A stretch of 64,000 nucleotides of DNA, from the NCBI GenBank assembly GCA_964403525.1, contig CAYOGE010000008.1, positions 1 to 64,000 of the forward strand. Direction: 5' to 3'. A program made the position numbers and the translations under genes. Below are positions 34,216 through 43,600 of this stretch, one piece after another. Under the pieces are notes generated by a model, which saw only the letters and a program-made list of their open reading frames with translations, was not told where the DNA came from and made no database searches. Origin of the DNA: JAJTGZ01 sp964403525 (GTDB lineage: Bacteria > Planctomycetota > Phycisphaerae > Phycisphaerales > UBA1924). How positions within the stretch are numbered: position 1 is the first letter of the stretch; every line of letters begins with the position of its first letter.

Positions 34216-35424
34216 TCAGGCGTTATCCAGAAGCTCAACGCTCGCGAACGGCTTGCCCGAGAGCATCTCAAGGCTGGCCCCGCCGCCCGTGCTCACGTGG
34301 CTGAACCCGTCGGCGAGGTGGAACTGCTCCGCCGCGGCCGCGCTGTCGCCGCCGCCGACGATCGACGTTGCGCCCGCCCTGGTCGCCTCGACCATCGCCT
34401 TCGCCAGCAGCTTGGTGCCGACGGCGCTGATCGACCACTCGAACACGCCCATCGGGCCGTTCCAGACGATCGTCTTGGCCTTGCGCACGATGTTCGAATA
34501 CTGGGCGAGCGTCTTGGGCCCGATGTCCAGGCCCATGAAGCCGTCCTTGATCGAGCCCTCAAAGATCTCCTGATCGCCGTCCTCGCTGAACGTCGTCGAG
34601 GCGACGTGGTCGCTGGGGAGGTAGAGCTGGCACTTCGCCTTGGCCGCAAGGTCGAGCAGCCGCTTGGCCGCCGCCACGTCCTCGTCGCTGGCGCGGCTGC
34701 TGCCGATGCCCTTGTGCTGAGCCTTGAGGAAGGGGTACGCCATCGCACCGCCGACGAGGATCTCGTCGGCCTTGCCGAGCAGGTTCTCGATCACGCCGAT
34801 CTTGTCGCTCACCTTGGCGCCGCCGAGCACAACGACGAACGGGCGTGCGGGGTTCTTCAGTGCGCTGTCAAGATACTTGAGCTCTTTCTCAAGCAGCAGC
34901 CCCGCGACGCACGGCTTGTCCTGCGCCTTCATCGCCTTCGCAACGGCGAACATGCTGCCGTCGGTGCGGTGGGCCGTTCCGAACGCGTCGTTGACGTACA
35001 CGTGCCCGTAGCCGGCGAGTTTCTCCGCGTAGCCGGGCTCACCCTTCTTTTCGCCCTTGTCAAAGCGAACGTTCTCAAGCAGCACAACCTGCCCCGGCTT
35101 GAGCGTGGCGATGGCCGCCGCCGCGCCGGCGTCGACCGCGTCGGTGCTCGGAAAGATCACGTCCTTGCCGAGCAACTCGCCTAGGCGTTTGGCGACGGGC
35201 TTGAGCGAGTACTCGGCTTCGTACCCCTTGCCCTCCGGCCGGCCAAGGTGAGACATCAGCACCAGCGAGCCGCCCCGGTCGAGCACGCTCTTGAGCGTGG
35301 GGAGCGCCTCGCGGATGCGCCGGTCGTCGGAGATCGCGCCCTTCTCGATCGGCACGTTGAAGTCAACGCGGCAGAGCACGCGCTTGCCGGAAACGTCGGT
35401 CTGGGCGATGGTCTTCTTGGACAT
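34216..35424 (-). CDS. pgk: Phosphoglycerate kinase
   Basis: The glycolytic ATP-forming enzyme, 402 residues. Signatures: KRVLCRVDFNVPIEKG, VLMSHLGRPEGKG, LLENVRFDKGEKKGE, VVVLGGAKVSDKIGVIE, VGGGDSAAAAEQ and SHVSTGGGASLEML. ATG 35424 has GAAGGA about 9 nt upstream. It lies directly downstream of atpH, separated by a dispersed repeat, which makes an odd operon position for pgk. Confidence 0.96.
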   Translation of the reverse strand: MSKKTIAQTDVSGKRVLCRVDFNVPIEKGAISDDRRIREALPTLKSVLDRGGSLVLMSHLGRPEGKGYEAEYSLKPVAKRLGELLGKDVIFPSTDAVDAGAAAAIATLKPGQVVLLENVRFDKGEKKGEPGYAEKLAGYGHVYVNDAFGTAHRTDGSMFAVAKAMKAQDKPCVAGLLLEKELKYLDSALKNPARPFVVVLGGAKVSDKIGVIENLLGKADEILVGGAMAYPFLKAQHKGIGSSRASDEDVAAAKRLLDLAAKAKCQLYLPSDHVASTTFSEDGDQEIFEGSIKDGFMGLDIGPKTLAQYSNIVRKAKTIVWNGPMGVFEWSISAVGTKLLAKAMVEATRAGATSIVGGGDSAAAAEQFHLADGFSHVSTGGGASLEMLSGKPFASVELLDNA

Positions 35425-35439
35425 TGGAGATTCCTTCGG

Positions 35440-35512
35440 AGTGAACCACAGAGACACAGAGGCACAGAGAAGAGCGGAATGTCTTTCTCGGTGCCTCTGT
35501 GCCTCTTTGAAA
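35440..35512. repeat. Dispersed CACAGAG-type inverted repeat
   Basis: AGAGGCACAGAG (35458-35469) and its perfect reverse complement CTCTGTGCCTCT (35495-35506) with a 25-nt loop, preceded by CACAGAGACACAGAG. Spurious translations contain HRDTEAQRR, a peptide I know as a signature of this repeat family in many bacterial genomes. It lies between atpH and pgk. Confidence 0.75.
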
Positions 35513-35520
35513 AATCCGCT

Positions 35521-36153
35521 TCAGTGCCCGTTGAGGGCCGGTGCGTCGGACTTGAAGATGCGGTCCGCGGCTGCGCGGAGCGTTGGAAGGCCGTGGTCGC
35601 TGATGCGCTCGCGCAGCTGCGCCAGCCGCGTGCCCAGCGATGCGTCGATCAGGCGGTCGCCGATCTGGATGCGGATGCCACCGAGCATCGACGCGTCGGT
35701 GTAGGTGTGCAGCACCGGCGGCTTGCCGAGCTTGGCCTGCAACTGGCTCGCCAGCTCGGCCTTGTCGCTGTCTGAGAGCGCCGTCGCGGTGTAGACGTCC
35801 ACCTCAACACGACCAAAGCCGTGCTGGGCGATCGAGTCAAAGGCCGCGACCACCGCGGGGAACGCGTGCAGACGCCCCTTGTCGTTGAGCACCTGGATGA
35901 ACCGCACGGTGTTCTCGCTGATCTTCCCCAGCAGCATCCGGCCGATGCTGTCAGAACGCTTCTCAACGCCGATGATGCGGCTGGCGAGAAACTCGTTGAA
36001 ACGCCGGTCGCTGCGGGCCAGTTCCATCAGGCCCTCAAGCTCGGCGAGCGTCTGCTCAACCGCCGCCTGACCACCCTTGGCGAAGGCAAGGTCAAACAGC
36101 GACTGGGCGTAGACGGTGGCAACGGCGTCGGGCTGGGATTCGATGAGCGGCAT
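35521..36153 (-). CDS. atpH: ATP synthase F1 subunit delta
   Basis: The delta (OSCP) subunit linking F1 to the b stator. 210 residues from ATG 36153, with VATVYAQSLFDLAFAKG at the N-terminus and VEVDVYTATALSDSDKAEL and GIRIQIGDRLIDASLGTRLAQLRERI at the C-terminus. A TTG 24 nt upstream is less likely. This is the last ATP synthase gene; atpA, G, D and C do not follow. Confidence 0.93.
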   Translation of the reverse strand: MPLIESQPDAVATVYAQSLFDLAFAKGGQAAVEQTLAELEGLMELARSDRRFNEFLASRIIGVEKRSDSIGRMLLGKISENTVRFIQVLNDKGRLHAFPAVVAAFDSIAQHGFGRVEVDVYTATALSDSDKAELASQLQAKLGKPPVLHTYTDASMLGGIRIQIGDRLIDASLGTRLAQLRERISDHGLPTLRAAADRIFKSDAPALNGH

Positions 36154-36282
36154 AGGGGGCTCGGGGGAAGAGGGCAAAGAGTCAAGAGATCAGACGAGTG
36201 GGTGAGCGGGAACAAGCGGCTGGGTGAGGTCCATGGCATCTCTTCTTGCTGCCCTGGTCCCTCGAGCCCCTTTGCCTTCCCC

Positions 36283-36885
36283 TTAGTTCTTCATGCCGGC
36301 CAGGGCCTCGGAAACAAAGCGTCCCTGGTCGGCGCTGTTCACTTCGCGCTGCAGGATCTTGCCGGCAACCGCCGTCGCCAGCGTCGCCGTCTGCGAGTAG
36401 ACCTCGGCCAGCGCGGCCTTCTTCGCCGCGTCGATCTCACCGACGGCCTTGGCCTTCATCGCGGCGAGCTCGGCGTCGGCCTTGACGCGCATCTCAGCGA
36501 ACTGCACCTGCTGCTGGGCCTTGGCCTCGGCGATCATCTTCTGAGCCTCGGCGCGTGCCTGGGCGAGGCTGGCCTGGTACTCCTCGAGCGCGGCCTTGGC
36601 CGTCATGCGGGCCGACTCCGCGGCCTCGATCTCGTTCTTGATCTTGTCCGCCCGCTCGTGCAGGGCGCCGGCGATCTTCGGCCAGACGAACCGCGACAGC
36701 AGCAGCAGCACGGTCACAAAGACCACCAGCGACACCACCGCGGGCACGATGCCCTGCGCCGCCGTCGGCAGCACGCCCGCGGGCTCGATGTGCCCACCGG
36801 CCGCGTGCCCCGCGCCCTGGGCGGCTGCGTGCTCGGGCTCGGCGAAGGTTGCGGCGGCGATCGTGTTGAGCAGGGTGGTGATCAT
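36283..36885 (-). CDS. atpF: ATP synthase F0 subunit b
   Basis: 200 residues: an unusual N-terminal extension of about 45 residues (Ala/Gly/His-rich, may be a signal peptide), one TM helix (about 47-66), then a long amphipathic helix KAALEEYQASLAQARAEAQK typical of the b stator. Ends in LAGMKN. Lies between atpE and atpH with 97-nt and 129-nt gaps. Confidence 0.93.
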   Translation of the reverse strand: MITTLLNTIAAATFAEPEHAAAQGAGHAAGGHIEPAGVLPTAAQGIVPAVVSLVVFVTVLLLLSRFVWPKIAGALHERADKIKNEIEAAESARMTAKAALEEYQASLAQARAEAQKMIAEAKAQQQVQFAEMRVKADAELAAMKAKAVGEIDAAKKAALAEVYSQTATLATAVAGKILQREVNSADQGRFVSEALAGMKN

Positions 36886-36982
36886 TGGAGATGGCTCCGG
36901 CGGGGGATCAGGGTGCGGGGTTCAGCGGTCGTGCAATGACGGAATCGCGTGGCGCGCCGTCAGGCACGCCACGCGTTGATGA

Positions 36983-37285
36983 TTACTTGATGAAGCCGAC
37001 CAGCAGGCCGACGACGACGGCGAAGAGGGTCGCACCCTCAACCAGCGCCGCCGCGAGGATCATGTTGGTGCCGATGGGGCCCTTGGCCTCGGGCTGGCGG
37101 GCGATCGACTCAACGGCACCCTTGCCGATGAGGCCGATGCCGATGCCACCGCCAACGACGGCAAGGCCGGCGCCGACTGCGCCGAGACCCTGGCCGGTCG
37201 TCACGGGAAGCTTGGCAGCCTCCTGAGCGAAGGCGGGAGCCGCGGTGGCGGCGAGTGCGAGAGCAGCGAGGACGATCTTGTTCAT
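36983..37285 (-). CDS. atpE: ATP synthase F0 subunit c with N-terminal signal peptide
   Basis: 100 residues: residues 1-20 form a textbook signal peptide (MNKIVLAALALAATAAPAFA), and the mature chain is a normal two-helix c subunit with the loop ESIARQPEAKGPIG and the ion-binding Glu83 in LVEGATLFAVVVG. Glu is followed by Gly, and helix 1 has no Gln at the Na+ position, which argues for proton coupling. AAAGG precedes ATG 37285 by about 8 nt. Confidence 0.95.
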   Translation of the reverse strand: MNKIVLAALALAATAAPAFAQEAAKLPVTTGQGLGAVGAGLAVVGGGIGIGLIGKGAVESIARQPEAKGPIGTNMILAAALVEGATLFAVVVGLLVGFIK

Positions 37286-37351
37286 GCGAGACCTTTCAGA
37301 AAAACCGCACAAGGAGAATGTGCCCCGTCACGCGGGGCGGATGACCCGTCT

Positions 37352-38296
37352 TCACGCGTGCGCGTGCTCGTGGTCGTGGCCGTCACCGTGCTCGTGCTCA
37401 CCGTGGTGGCTCAATTGGCTGATGAAGACGGTCGTCAGGAACATGAAGACGAACGCCTGAAGGAGTGCAACGAACAGTTCAAGGAAGTAGATGGCAATGG
37501 CCGCGACCACCGAGACCACCGAGATCGACCCGCCGATCACCGAGTTCAGCCCGCCGCCGGCGAGCAGGGCGATCCCCTTCACCGCGAACATGAACAGCAC
37601 GGCCACAAGGATGTGGCCCGCGGTCATGTTGGCGAACAGTCGAAGCGCGAGCGCCACCGGCTTGATCGCGGTGCCCAGGATCTCGATGGGGATCATCAGC
37701 GGCCACAGGTACCACGGCGTGCCCGCGGTGAGGTGCTTCACGTACCCCCCGACGCCCAGCTCGCGGACGCCCGCGATGTTGATGACGACCGCGGCGATGA
37801 ACGCCAGCACCCCGGTGACGAAGATGTTCTGCGTCGCGGTCGCGCCCAGGATGCCCGTCACCCCCTCGCCGTGACCCTTGCCCATCGCCGCGTCGACGAT
37901 GTGCGTCGCGTCGGTGAACGGCACCAGCCCCAGCAGGTTGTTGATGAGGATGAAGAAGAAGATCGTCCAAAGGAAGGGCATGAACGTCTTCGTGCGCGAG
38001 CCCAGCAGCGGCTCGGCCGTCTCGTCGCGCAGGTAGATGCAGATCACCTCGATCGCGTGCGCAAACGGGTTACGCGTCACGTACCGCTCCGAGCCCTCAG
38101 ACTCGGCGCCGGTGGCGATCTTGCCCGCCGCCCACCACAGGACCACAAACGTCAGCAGGCCCGCCAGCAGCAGCGTGCCAACGTGCGAAGACCACAGCCA
38201 GACACCGTGCATGCCGAACACGTCGGCCGACCAGAAGCCGGTGTTCACAACGTGGTCGACGGGATTCTCATCAGCAAACGCGAGCGTGGTCAGCAT
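37352..38296 (-). CDS. atpB: ATP synthase F0 subunit a with histidine-rich tail
   Basis: 314 residues, 5-6 TM helices, the proton channel subunit. The essential Arg is in PVALALRLFANMTAGHIL and the last helix contains LELFVALLQAFVFMFLT. The last 17 residues (HHGEHEHGDGHDHEHAHA-like, about nine His) are not part of the usual protein. Its ATG overlaps the atpI stop by one base. Confidence 0.95.
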   Translation of the reverse strand: MLTTLAFADENPVDHVVNTGFWSADVFGMHGVWLWSSHVGTLLLAGLLTFVVLWWAAGKIATGAESEGSERYVTRNPFAHAIEVICIYLRDETAEPLLGSRTKTFMPFLWTIFFFILINNLLGLVPFTDATHIVDAAMGKGHGEGVTGILGATATQNIFVTGVLAFIAAVVINIAGVRELGVGGYVKHLTAGTPWYLWPLMIPIEILGTAIKPVALALRLFANMTAGHILVAVLFMFAVKGIALLAGGGLNSVIGGSISVVSVVAAIAIYFLELFVALLQAFVFMFLTTVFISQLSHHGEHEHGDGHDHEHAHA

Positions 38297-38826
38297 CAGT
38301 GTGCCTCGGAACCGGCGCTCGGAACAGCGCCGTCAGGTGTGTCGGTCGAACGATCGGTCGAGAGTCGGGCCAGGTTCTTCACGCCCCACGCGGCCTCGGC
38401 GACGATCGCCGCCAGCCCGCACGCGAGGAAGACGATCCAGAAAACCATGCCGGTCGGCTTGCTCATCCCCCCAACGAAGTAGACCACAAGCGCCAGCGAG
38501 AGCGAGACCAGCATCCGCACCGTCGAGCCCGCCAGCAGCGCAACCGGCGCTGCAGCAGGCGTGCGGACCGCCGCGAACACGAACAGCCCAAGCCCCGCCG
38601 CCGCAGCCACGAGCACGCACATCGCACCCAGGGCCGCCGGCATCAGAATCTGGGGGGAGCCCCCTTCGAAGCTCACCTGCGCCATCACCCCGCCAGCAAG
38701 GGCCGCGGCACAGAGCACAGCCGCCAACGTCAGCCACGCAAGCACCAGCAAACGCCCGGTCGGCAGAGCCACGGGGCTTGGCTGGGCGAGTGTTGCAGTC
38801 GGGCTGGATGGGTGAACGGGGGTCAA
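38296..38826 (-). CDS. atpI: AtpI-like membrane protein of the ATP synthase operon
   Basis: Four TM helices with the AtpI layout (LLVLAWLTLAAVLCAAALAG, then LAALAGSTVRMLVSLSLALVVYFVGG-like helices). Position upstream of atpB and overlap of one base with it identify it as the atpI slot; sequence similarity alone is weak. The start is uncertain: TTG 38826 is 8 nt after TACACT (176 residues); GTG 38772 or an ATG at 38928 are alternatives. The first 25 residues are Pro-rich. Confidence 0.65.
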   Translation of the reverse strand: MTPVHPSSPTATLAQPSPVALPTGRLLVLAWLTLAAVLCAAALAGGVMAQVSFEGGSPQILMPAALGAMCVLVAAAAGLGLFVFAAVRTPAAAPVALLAGSTVRMLVSLSLALVVYFVGGMSKPTGMVFWIVFLACGLAAIVAEAAWGVKNLARLSTDRSTDTPDGAVPSAGSEAH

Positions 38827-38944
38827 GGGGGCCAAGTGTAGCGGTGGTGTAAGGGGTAGGGAAGGGGTCGCACGCGAGAACCTTGGCACCCTACCCGAGC
38901 GCAAACCGCCAGCCCGGCCCAGCCACATGGAACGGGGGGCGCTG

Positions 38945-38972
38945 TGGGGGTGGTGGTGGGGGTAGGGGGAGG
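38945..38972 (+). other. G-rich tract, potential G-quadruplex
   Basis: Four runs of G (5, 5, 5, 3) separated by 7, 2 and 1 nt lie on the plus strand between atpZ and atpI. This satisfies the G3N1-7 rule. It is on the template strand for the atp genes. Confidence 0.4.
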
Positions 38973-39066
38973 GCGGAGAGTGCCAAAGTGGGCCCAGGCG
39001 CTCCGACCCGGGTGCTCGCGGGCCGCCAAACCCGATGAACTCAGCAAGTGGGCGAGAACACCGTGG

Positions 39067-39384
39067 CTACATCAACTTCCGGGCATCCTGCACAAACCTC
39101 AGCCCGCCGACCACGATCCCCGCCAGCAGTCCGCCCACCAGTGGCCACGGCGCGGCCGATGGCGTCAGCCACGTCTGCACGCCCCAGCCGATGAGCCCAA
39201 GCGCAACCACCGCCAGCGCAAAGTTGCCGCCGATGGTGCCGATCCGCACCAACTGCTCCATCGTGCCGTCGTCCTTGCCCGCCCGCCCGGGCGTCTGTTT
39301 CTTCTGCTCCACGCTCGGAAACTTCGAGCGATCGAGCGGGGCGCTCAGTTCATCGGGGATCTTCAGTCGCGGGTCATCGGGCAT
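39067..39384 (-). CDS. atpZ: AtpZ/AtpI-type small ATP synthase operon protein
   Basis: 105 residues: a soluble N-terminal half then two TM helices (about 48-70 and 78-98), with the motif WPLVGGLLAGIVVGGLRFVQDARKL that marks AtpZ (putative Mg2+/Ca2+ transport partner of F0). First gene of the ATP synthase operon. ATG 39384 is 10 nt after TACCCT, so the operon mRNA may have a very short leader. It is divergent from the beta-helix gene with 78 bp between. Confidence 0.75.
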   Translation of the reverse strand: MPDDPRLKIPDELSAPLDRSKFPSVEQKKQTPGRAGKDDGTMEQLVRIGTIGGNFALAVVALGLIGWGVQTWLTPSAAPWPLVGGLLAGIVVGGLRFVQDARKLM

Positions 39385-39462
39385 GGTGCACCTGAGGGTA
39401 GCGGATCGGTGCGAGCGATGGGAATCGCAACCGGGCAACCCGCCGCTCCGTACAGGTTCCGC

Positions 39463-40665
39463 ATGGAACACACGCCCCTCGACCGTCGGTTCCTTCTCGG
39501 TGGACTTGCCGGCGCTGTCGGCGCCTCGGCGCTGGCGGGTATCGCCAAAGCGGGAGGGGGCGGTCCTCTGAACCCGCCGGCAGGAGCGGTCGCACCGTCG
39601 GCCAAGCCGCTCAGCGAAGTCGAGCCGCGCACCGCCATCAACGCCGCCAACACCCCCGGCGACGCGACGAGCCAGTTCGTCATCTCGCAGCCCGGCTCGT
39701 ACTACCTCACCGGAAACATCACCGGTGCCGCGGGCAGAAACGGCATCCTCATCACCACCGCCAACGTAACCGTCGACCTGCGTGGCTTCACGGTGTCGGG
39801 CGTTGCCGGGTCGCTGGTCGGCATCCTCGCCAATCTGAACACGAACGTGACGGTTCACTCCGGTGCGGTAATCGGCTGGGGCGCATCGGCCGTGCAGGTC
39901 GGCTCCTCGGCGCGCGTCTTCGACATCACCGCGCGCGGCAACGGCAGCACGGCCATCCGTTGCATCGATGACAGCGAGGTGCGCAACTGCTCCACCGTCG
40001 GCGGCGCCGCCGGCATCGCCGTCGGCACCCGCGGCCGCGTCGACGGCTGCACCGCGTCCGGGAGCGCAGGCACCGGCATACAGACGTCCGACCTTGGCGT
40101 AGTGACCGCGAGCGCGGCGCAGGGCAATCAGCAGACCGGCATTTCCATCGGTCGCGGCGGGATCGCCAGCTGCTGCACCACGGGGGGGAACGCGCTGGTG
40201 GGCATCAACCTCGGAGACGGCGCCTCGGCGATCGGTTGCACGGCGATGGAGAACAGCATCGGCATCCTCGCCAACCGCGGCGGCACGGTGCGAGCGTGCA
40301 CGGTGAAGGACAACGCGACCAACGGGATCTCGGTCGACAACGGTTGCGTCGTCGCCGACAACACCTGCGAACGCAACGGCTTCGGCGGCAACGGAGCCGG
40401 CATCGCCATTACCGGCGCTGGCAACCGTGTCGAGGGCAATTCCTGCCGCGGCGCCGACTTTGGCGTCTACTGCGCTGCGCCGGCAACGGGCAACGTCGTC
40501 GTCCGCAACGTCTGCTCGGGGAACACCATCGACTGGCTCTTCGGAGCAAACAACATCTACGGGCCCATCGTTGACCGGCGCGCACCGGCATCGCCGCCGA
40601 TGAGCGGCTTCAGCAGCGCTTCGACCGTCGGCACCGCCGACCCGATGGCGAACATCAGCCACTGA
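39463..40665 (+). CDS. Tat-exported right-handed beta-helix protein
   Basis: 400 residues. The N-terminus (DRRFLLGGLAGAVGASALAG) is a twin-arginine signal with R8-R9. From about 75 on, repeated short strands with Asn/Gly ladders (GNSTAIRCIDDSEVRNCS, GTRGRVDGCTASG, NRVEGNSCRGADFGVYCA) form a parallel beta-helix like pectate lyase-type or NosD-type proteins. Many Cys pairs suggest disulfides. No catalytic residues can be assigned. GTTCCGC precedes ATG 39463, with TACAGG (not TAnnnT) 6 nt away. Confidence 0.75.
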   Translation: MEHTPLDRRFLLGGLAGAVGASALAGIAKAGGGGPLNPPAGAVAPSAKPLSEVEPRTAINAANTPGDATSQFVISQPGSYYLTGNITGAAGRNGILITTANVTVDLRGFTVSGVAGSLVGILANLNTNVTVHSGAVIGWGASAVQVGSSARVFDITARGNGSTAIRCIDDSEVRNCSTVGGAAGIAVGTRGRVDGCTASGSAGTGIQTSDLGVVTASAAQGNQQTGISIGRGGIASCCTTGGNALVGINLGDGASAIGCTAMENSIGILANRGGTVRACTVKDNATNGISVDNGCVVADNTCERNGFGGNGAGIAITGAGNRVEGNSCRGADFGVYCAAPATGNVVVRNVCSGNTIDWLFGANNIYGPIVDRRAPASPPMSGFSSASTVGTADPMANISH

Positions 40666-40699
40666 CGCCCCAAGGCGCCGCACCCGCGGGCCGGCCGGG

Positions 40700-43600
40700 T
40701 CACACCGGGCACTTGCCCATCGCATAGGCCCGCGCAGCGTTGAGCGCTTCCTTCACCTTGGTCAGGTCCGTGCCGCCGCCTTGGGCCATGTCGGGCTTGC
40801 CGCCGCCACGCCCGCCGCATGCCGCCGCCGTCTCTTTCACCCAGTCGCCCGCCTTCAGCCCGCGCTTCTGCAGCGCATCGGGCACGGCGGCCACGATCGT
40901 CAGCTTCCCCTCCGACTCGTCGGGGCTGATCAGCAGCAGCCCGTGCCGCGGGCGCAACTCGCGGATCGTGTTCACCGCCGCGTTGAGCGCATCGCGGTCG
41001 CTCCCCGCCTCGATCGTGGTGATGATGCACGAATTCATCTCCCACTCGCTGCTGCTGGCGATCGACCGCGCGGCGGCAGAAACCTCGGCGGCGCGAGCGC
41101 CGGAAGCCGCCTTGCCCGCCTGCTTCACCTTCTCCTGCAGCGCCGCGATCCGCGTGCGCAGCGCCTGCTTCACCGTCAGCGGAATCGTGAGCTGGTCAAC
41201 CTCGGTCACCAGCGACTTTACCTCAGCGACGAACGCGTCGCCGGTGAGACGCTCGGCCGCGTCGAGCCGGGCGACCGCCGCCTGGCCCGCAACGATCGCC
41301 GCCTTGGCGGGCACGCCCGCCAGGGCCGTGAGCCGGCGGATGCCCTTGGCGACACCCTCCTCACTCACCAGGCAGAAGGCGCCGATGTCGCCCGTCTTGC
41401 TCACGTGCACACCGCCGCAGAACTCCGCGCTGCTTTGAGTGGCGCCAGACGCGTCAAAGAGGTGCTCGACCGTGCGACCGATCGACACCACACGCACCGG
41501 GTCCGGATAGGCCTCGCCGAACACAGCGCGCACGCCGTGGATCGTCTTCGCTCTGGCCAGAGGCACAAGGTCTGTATACACCGGGAAGTCGCTGTTGATC
41601 TGGCCAACGACGGTCTGCTCGATCTTCGCCAGTTCCTCGGGAGCAACCGGCTTCCCGTGGCTGAAGTCAAACCGCAGGCGGTCGTCGGCGACCAGCGAGC
41701 CCTTCTGCTCAACGCCCTCTCCCAGCGCCCCGCGCAGGCCCAGGTTCAGCAGGTGCGTCGCCGTGTGGTGCCCGCTGATGCCCGCACGCCGGTGGGGATC
41801 AACCTTCAGCAGCACCTCGTCGCCCACCTTGATGTCGCGCCGCACCAGCTTGCCCAGGTGCGCGACGTACCCGCCGTACGCGCGCGTGTCCTCGACGCGG
41901 AACTCGCCGCCGTTCTCGCGCCCGCCGCCGCGGGTGCCGCGGTCGTCGTCATCGTCGTTGGCGTTGGCCGCGCTGCCCCCGGCGGCGCGCAGCACCTCGA
42001 TGCGCCCCGTATCGCCCACCTGCCCGCCCATCTCGGCGTAGAAGGGCGTGCGGTCAAGCACCAGCACGTAGCGGTTCAGCCCCGCCGAACTGGCGGACAG
42101 GTGCTCGTCAAAGTCCTTGCCGTTCCAGATCGCCTTGACCGTCGCGCGCACCTCGCGCCCGTGGAACTTGTCGGTGTCGTCGGTCGGCGCAATGTTCATC
42201 GCCTTCAGCCGGGCGATCGCGTCGCCGGTGAGCGCAAGGTCCCCCTGCTCGCTCACAAACTTGCCGCCGGCGCGGGCCTTCTCTTTCGCCTCCTCCATCA
42301 ACTTCTTGAACGCAGCCTCGTCAACGTTGAGCCCGCGCTCCTCCGCCATGAGCCTGGTCAGGTCGAACGGAAAGCCGTACGTGTCGTACAGCTTGAACGC
42401 GTCCTCGCCGGCGATGCCGCGCGCCGGCCCGAAGTGCTCATCCGCCCAGGTCGGCGTGATCTCGTCAACCTTGGCCGAAGCGACAAGCCGGTGCCCGTCC
42501 TTCTCGTGGATCGCAACCGTCCACCCGTCGGCGTCCTTGCTTGTCGAGACCGTCTGGTTCTGCGCCTGGTGGTGTGGCGCCAGCCGGGCACGCGAAAACG
42601 CCCGCACCGACGCCTCGTCAAAGTGCACGATCCCGCGGTCGAGGGTTCGCGCGAAGCTCTCTTCCTCGCCCTTGATGATCTCGACGATCCGCCTGGGGTC
42701 CTTGCCCAGTTCAGGGAACGCCGGCGCCATCTGGTCTACAAGCACCGGCACCAGCGACGAGAAGAACCCCGTCTTCGCCCCCAGGCACTGGCGCCCGTAC
42801 CGCACCGCGCGCCGCAGAATCCGGCGCAGCACGTACCCGCGCCCCTCGTTGCTGGGCGTTGCGCCGTCGGTGATCGCAAACGTCAGCGTGCGGATGTGGT
42901 CGGCGATCACCCGGTAGGCGGTGTCCTTGTTCCCCGCGTCGGCCGCGCCCAGCCGCCCCGTATACGCCGCCGCGTGCGTCGACCGCTCGATCGCGACAAA
43001 CAACGGCGCGAACACGTCCGTGTCGTAGTTGCTGTTCACCCCGCGGATCACGCTCACAAGCCGCTCAAACCCCATGCCCGTGTCAACGTGCCGGGCCGGC
43101 AGCGGCTTCAGCGAGCCGTCAACCTCGCGGTTGAACTGGATGAAGACGTTGTTCCAGATCTCCAGCACCAGCGGGTCGCCGGCGTTCACCAGCATCGCCG
43201 CGTCGCGCTTCCCCTGGCCAGAGGCCGTCACCCGGTCAACGTGGATCTCCGTGCACGGGCCGCACGGGCCGGTGTCACCCATCTCCCAGAAGTTGTCCTT
43301 CATGTTCCCCGGCAGCACCCGCGACGCCGGCAGGTACTTCAGCCACAGCTCGCGCGTCTCAAGGTCTGGCGCCATCCCCGTCTTGGTGTTGCCGCCGAAG
43401 TAGGTCGCGTAGAGCGCATCGGGGTTGATCCCGTAGACCTTCGTCAGCAGTTCCCACGACCACTCGATCGCCTCCTGCTTGAAGTAGTCGCCAAACGACC
43501 AGTTCCCCAGCATCTCAAAGAACGTGTGGTGATACGTGTCCTTGCCCACATCGTCAAGGTCGTTGTGCTTGCCGCCCGCGCGGATGCACTTTTGGCTGTT

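Noticed and set aside
35248..35775. Plus-strand frame with HRGTEKS/HRDTEAQRR-like peptide
   Set aside because: Known artefact of the dispersed CACAGAG repeat between atpH and pgk.
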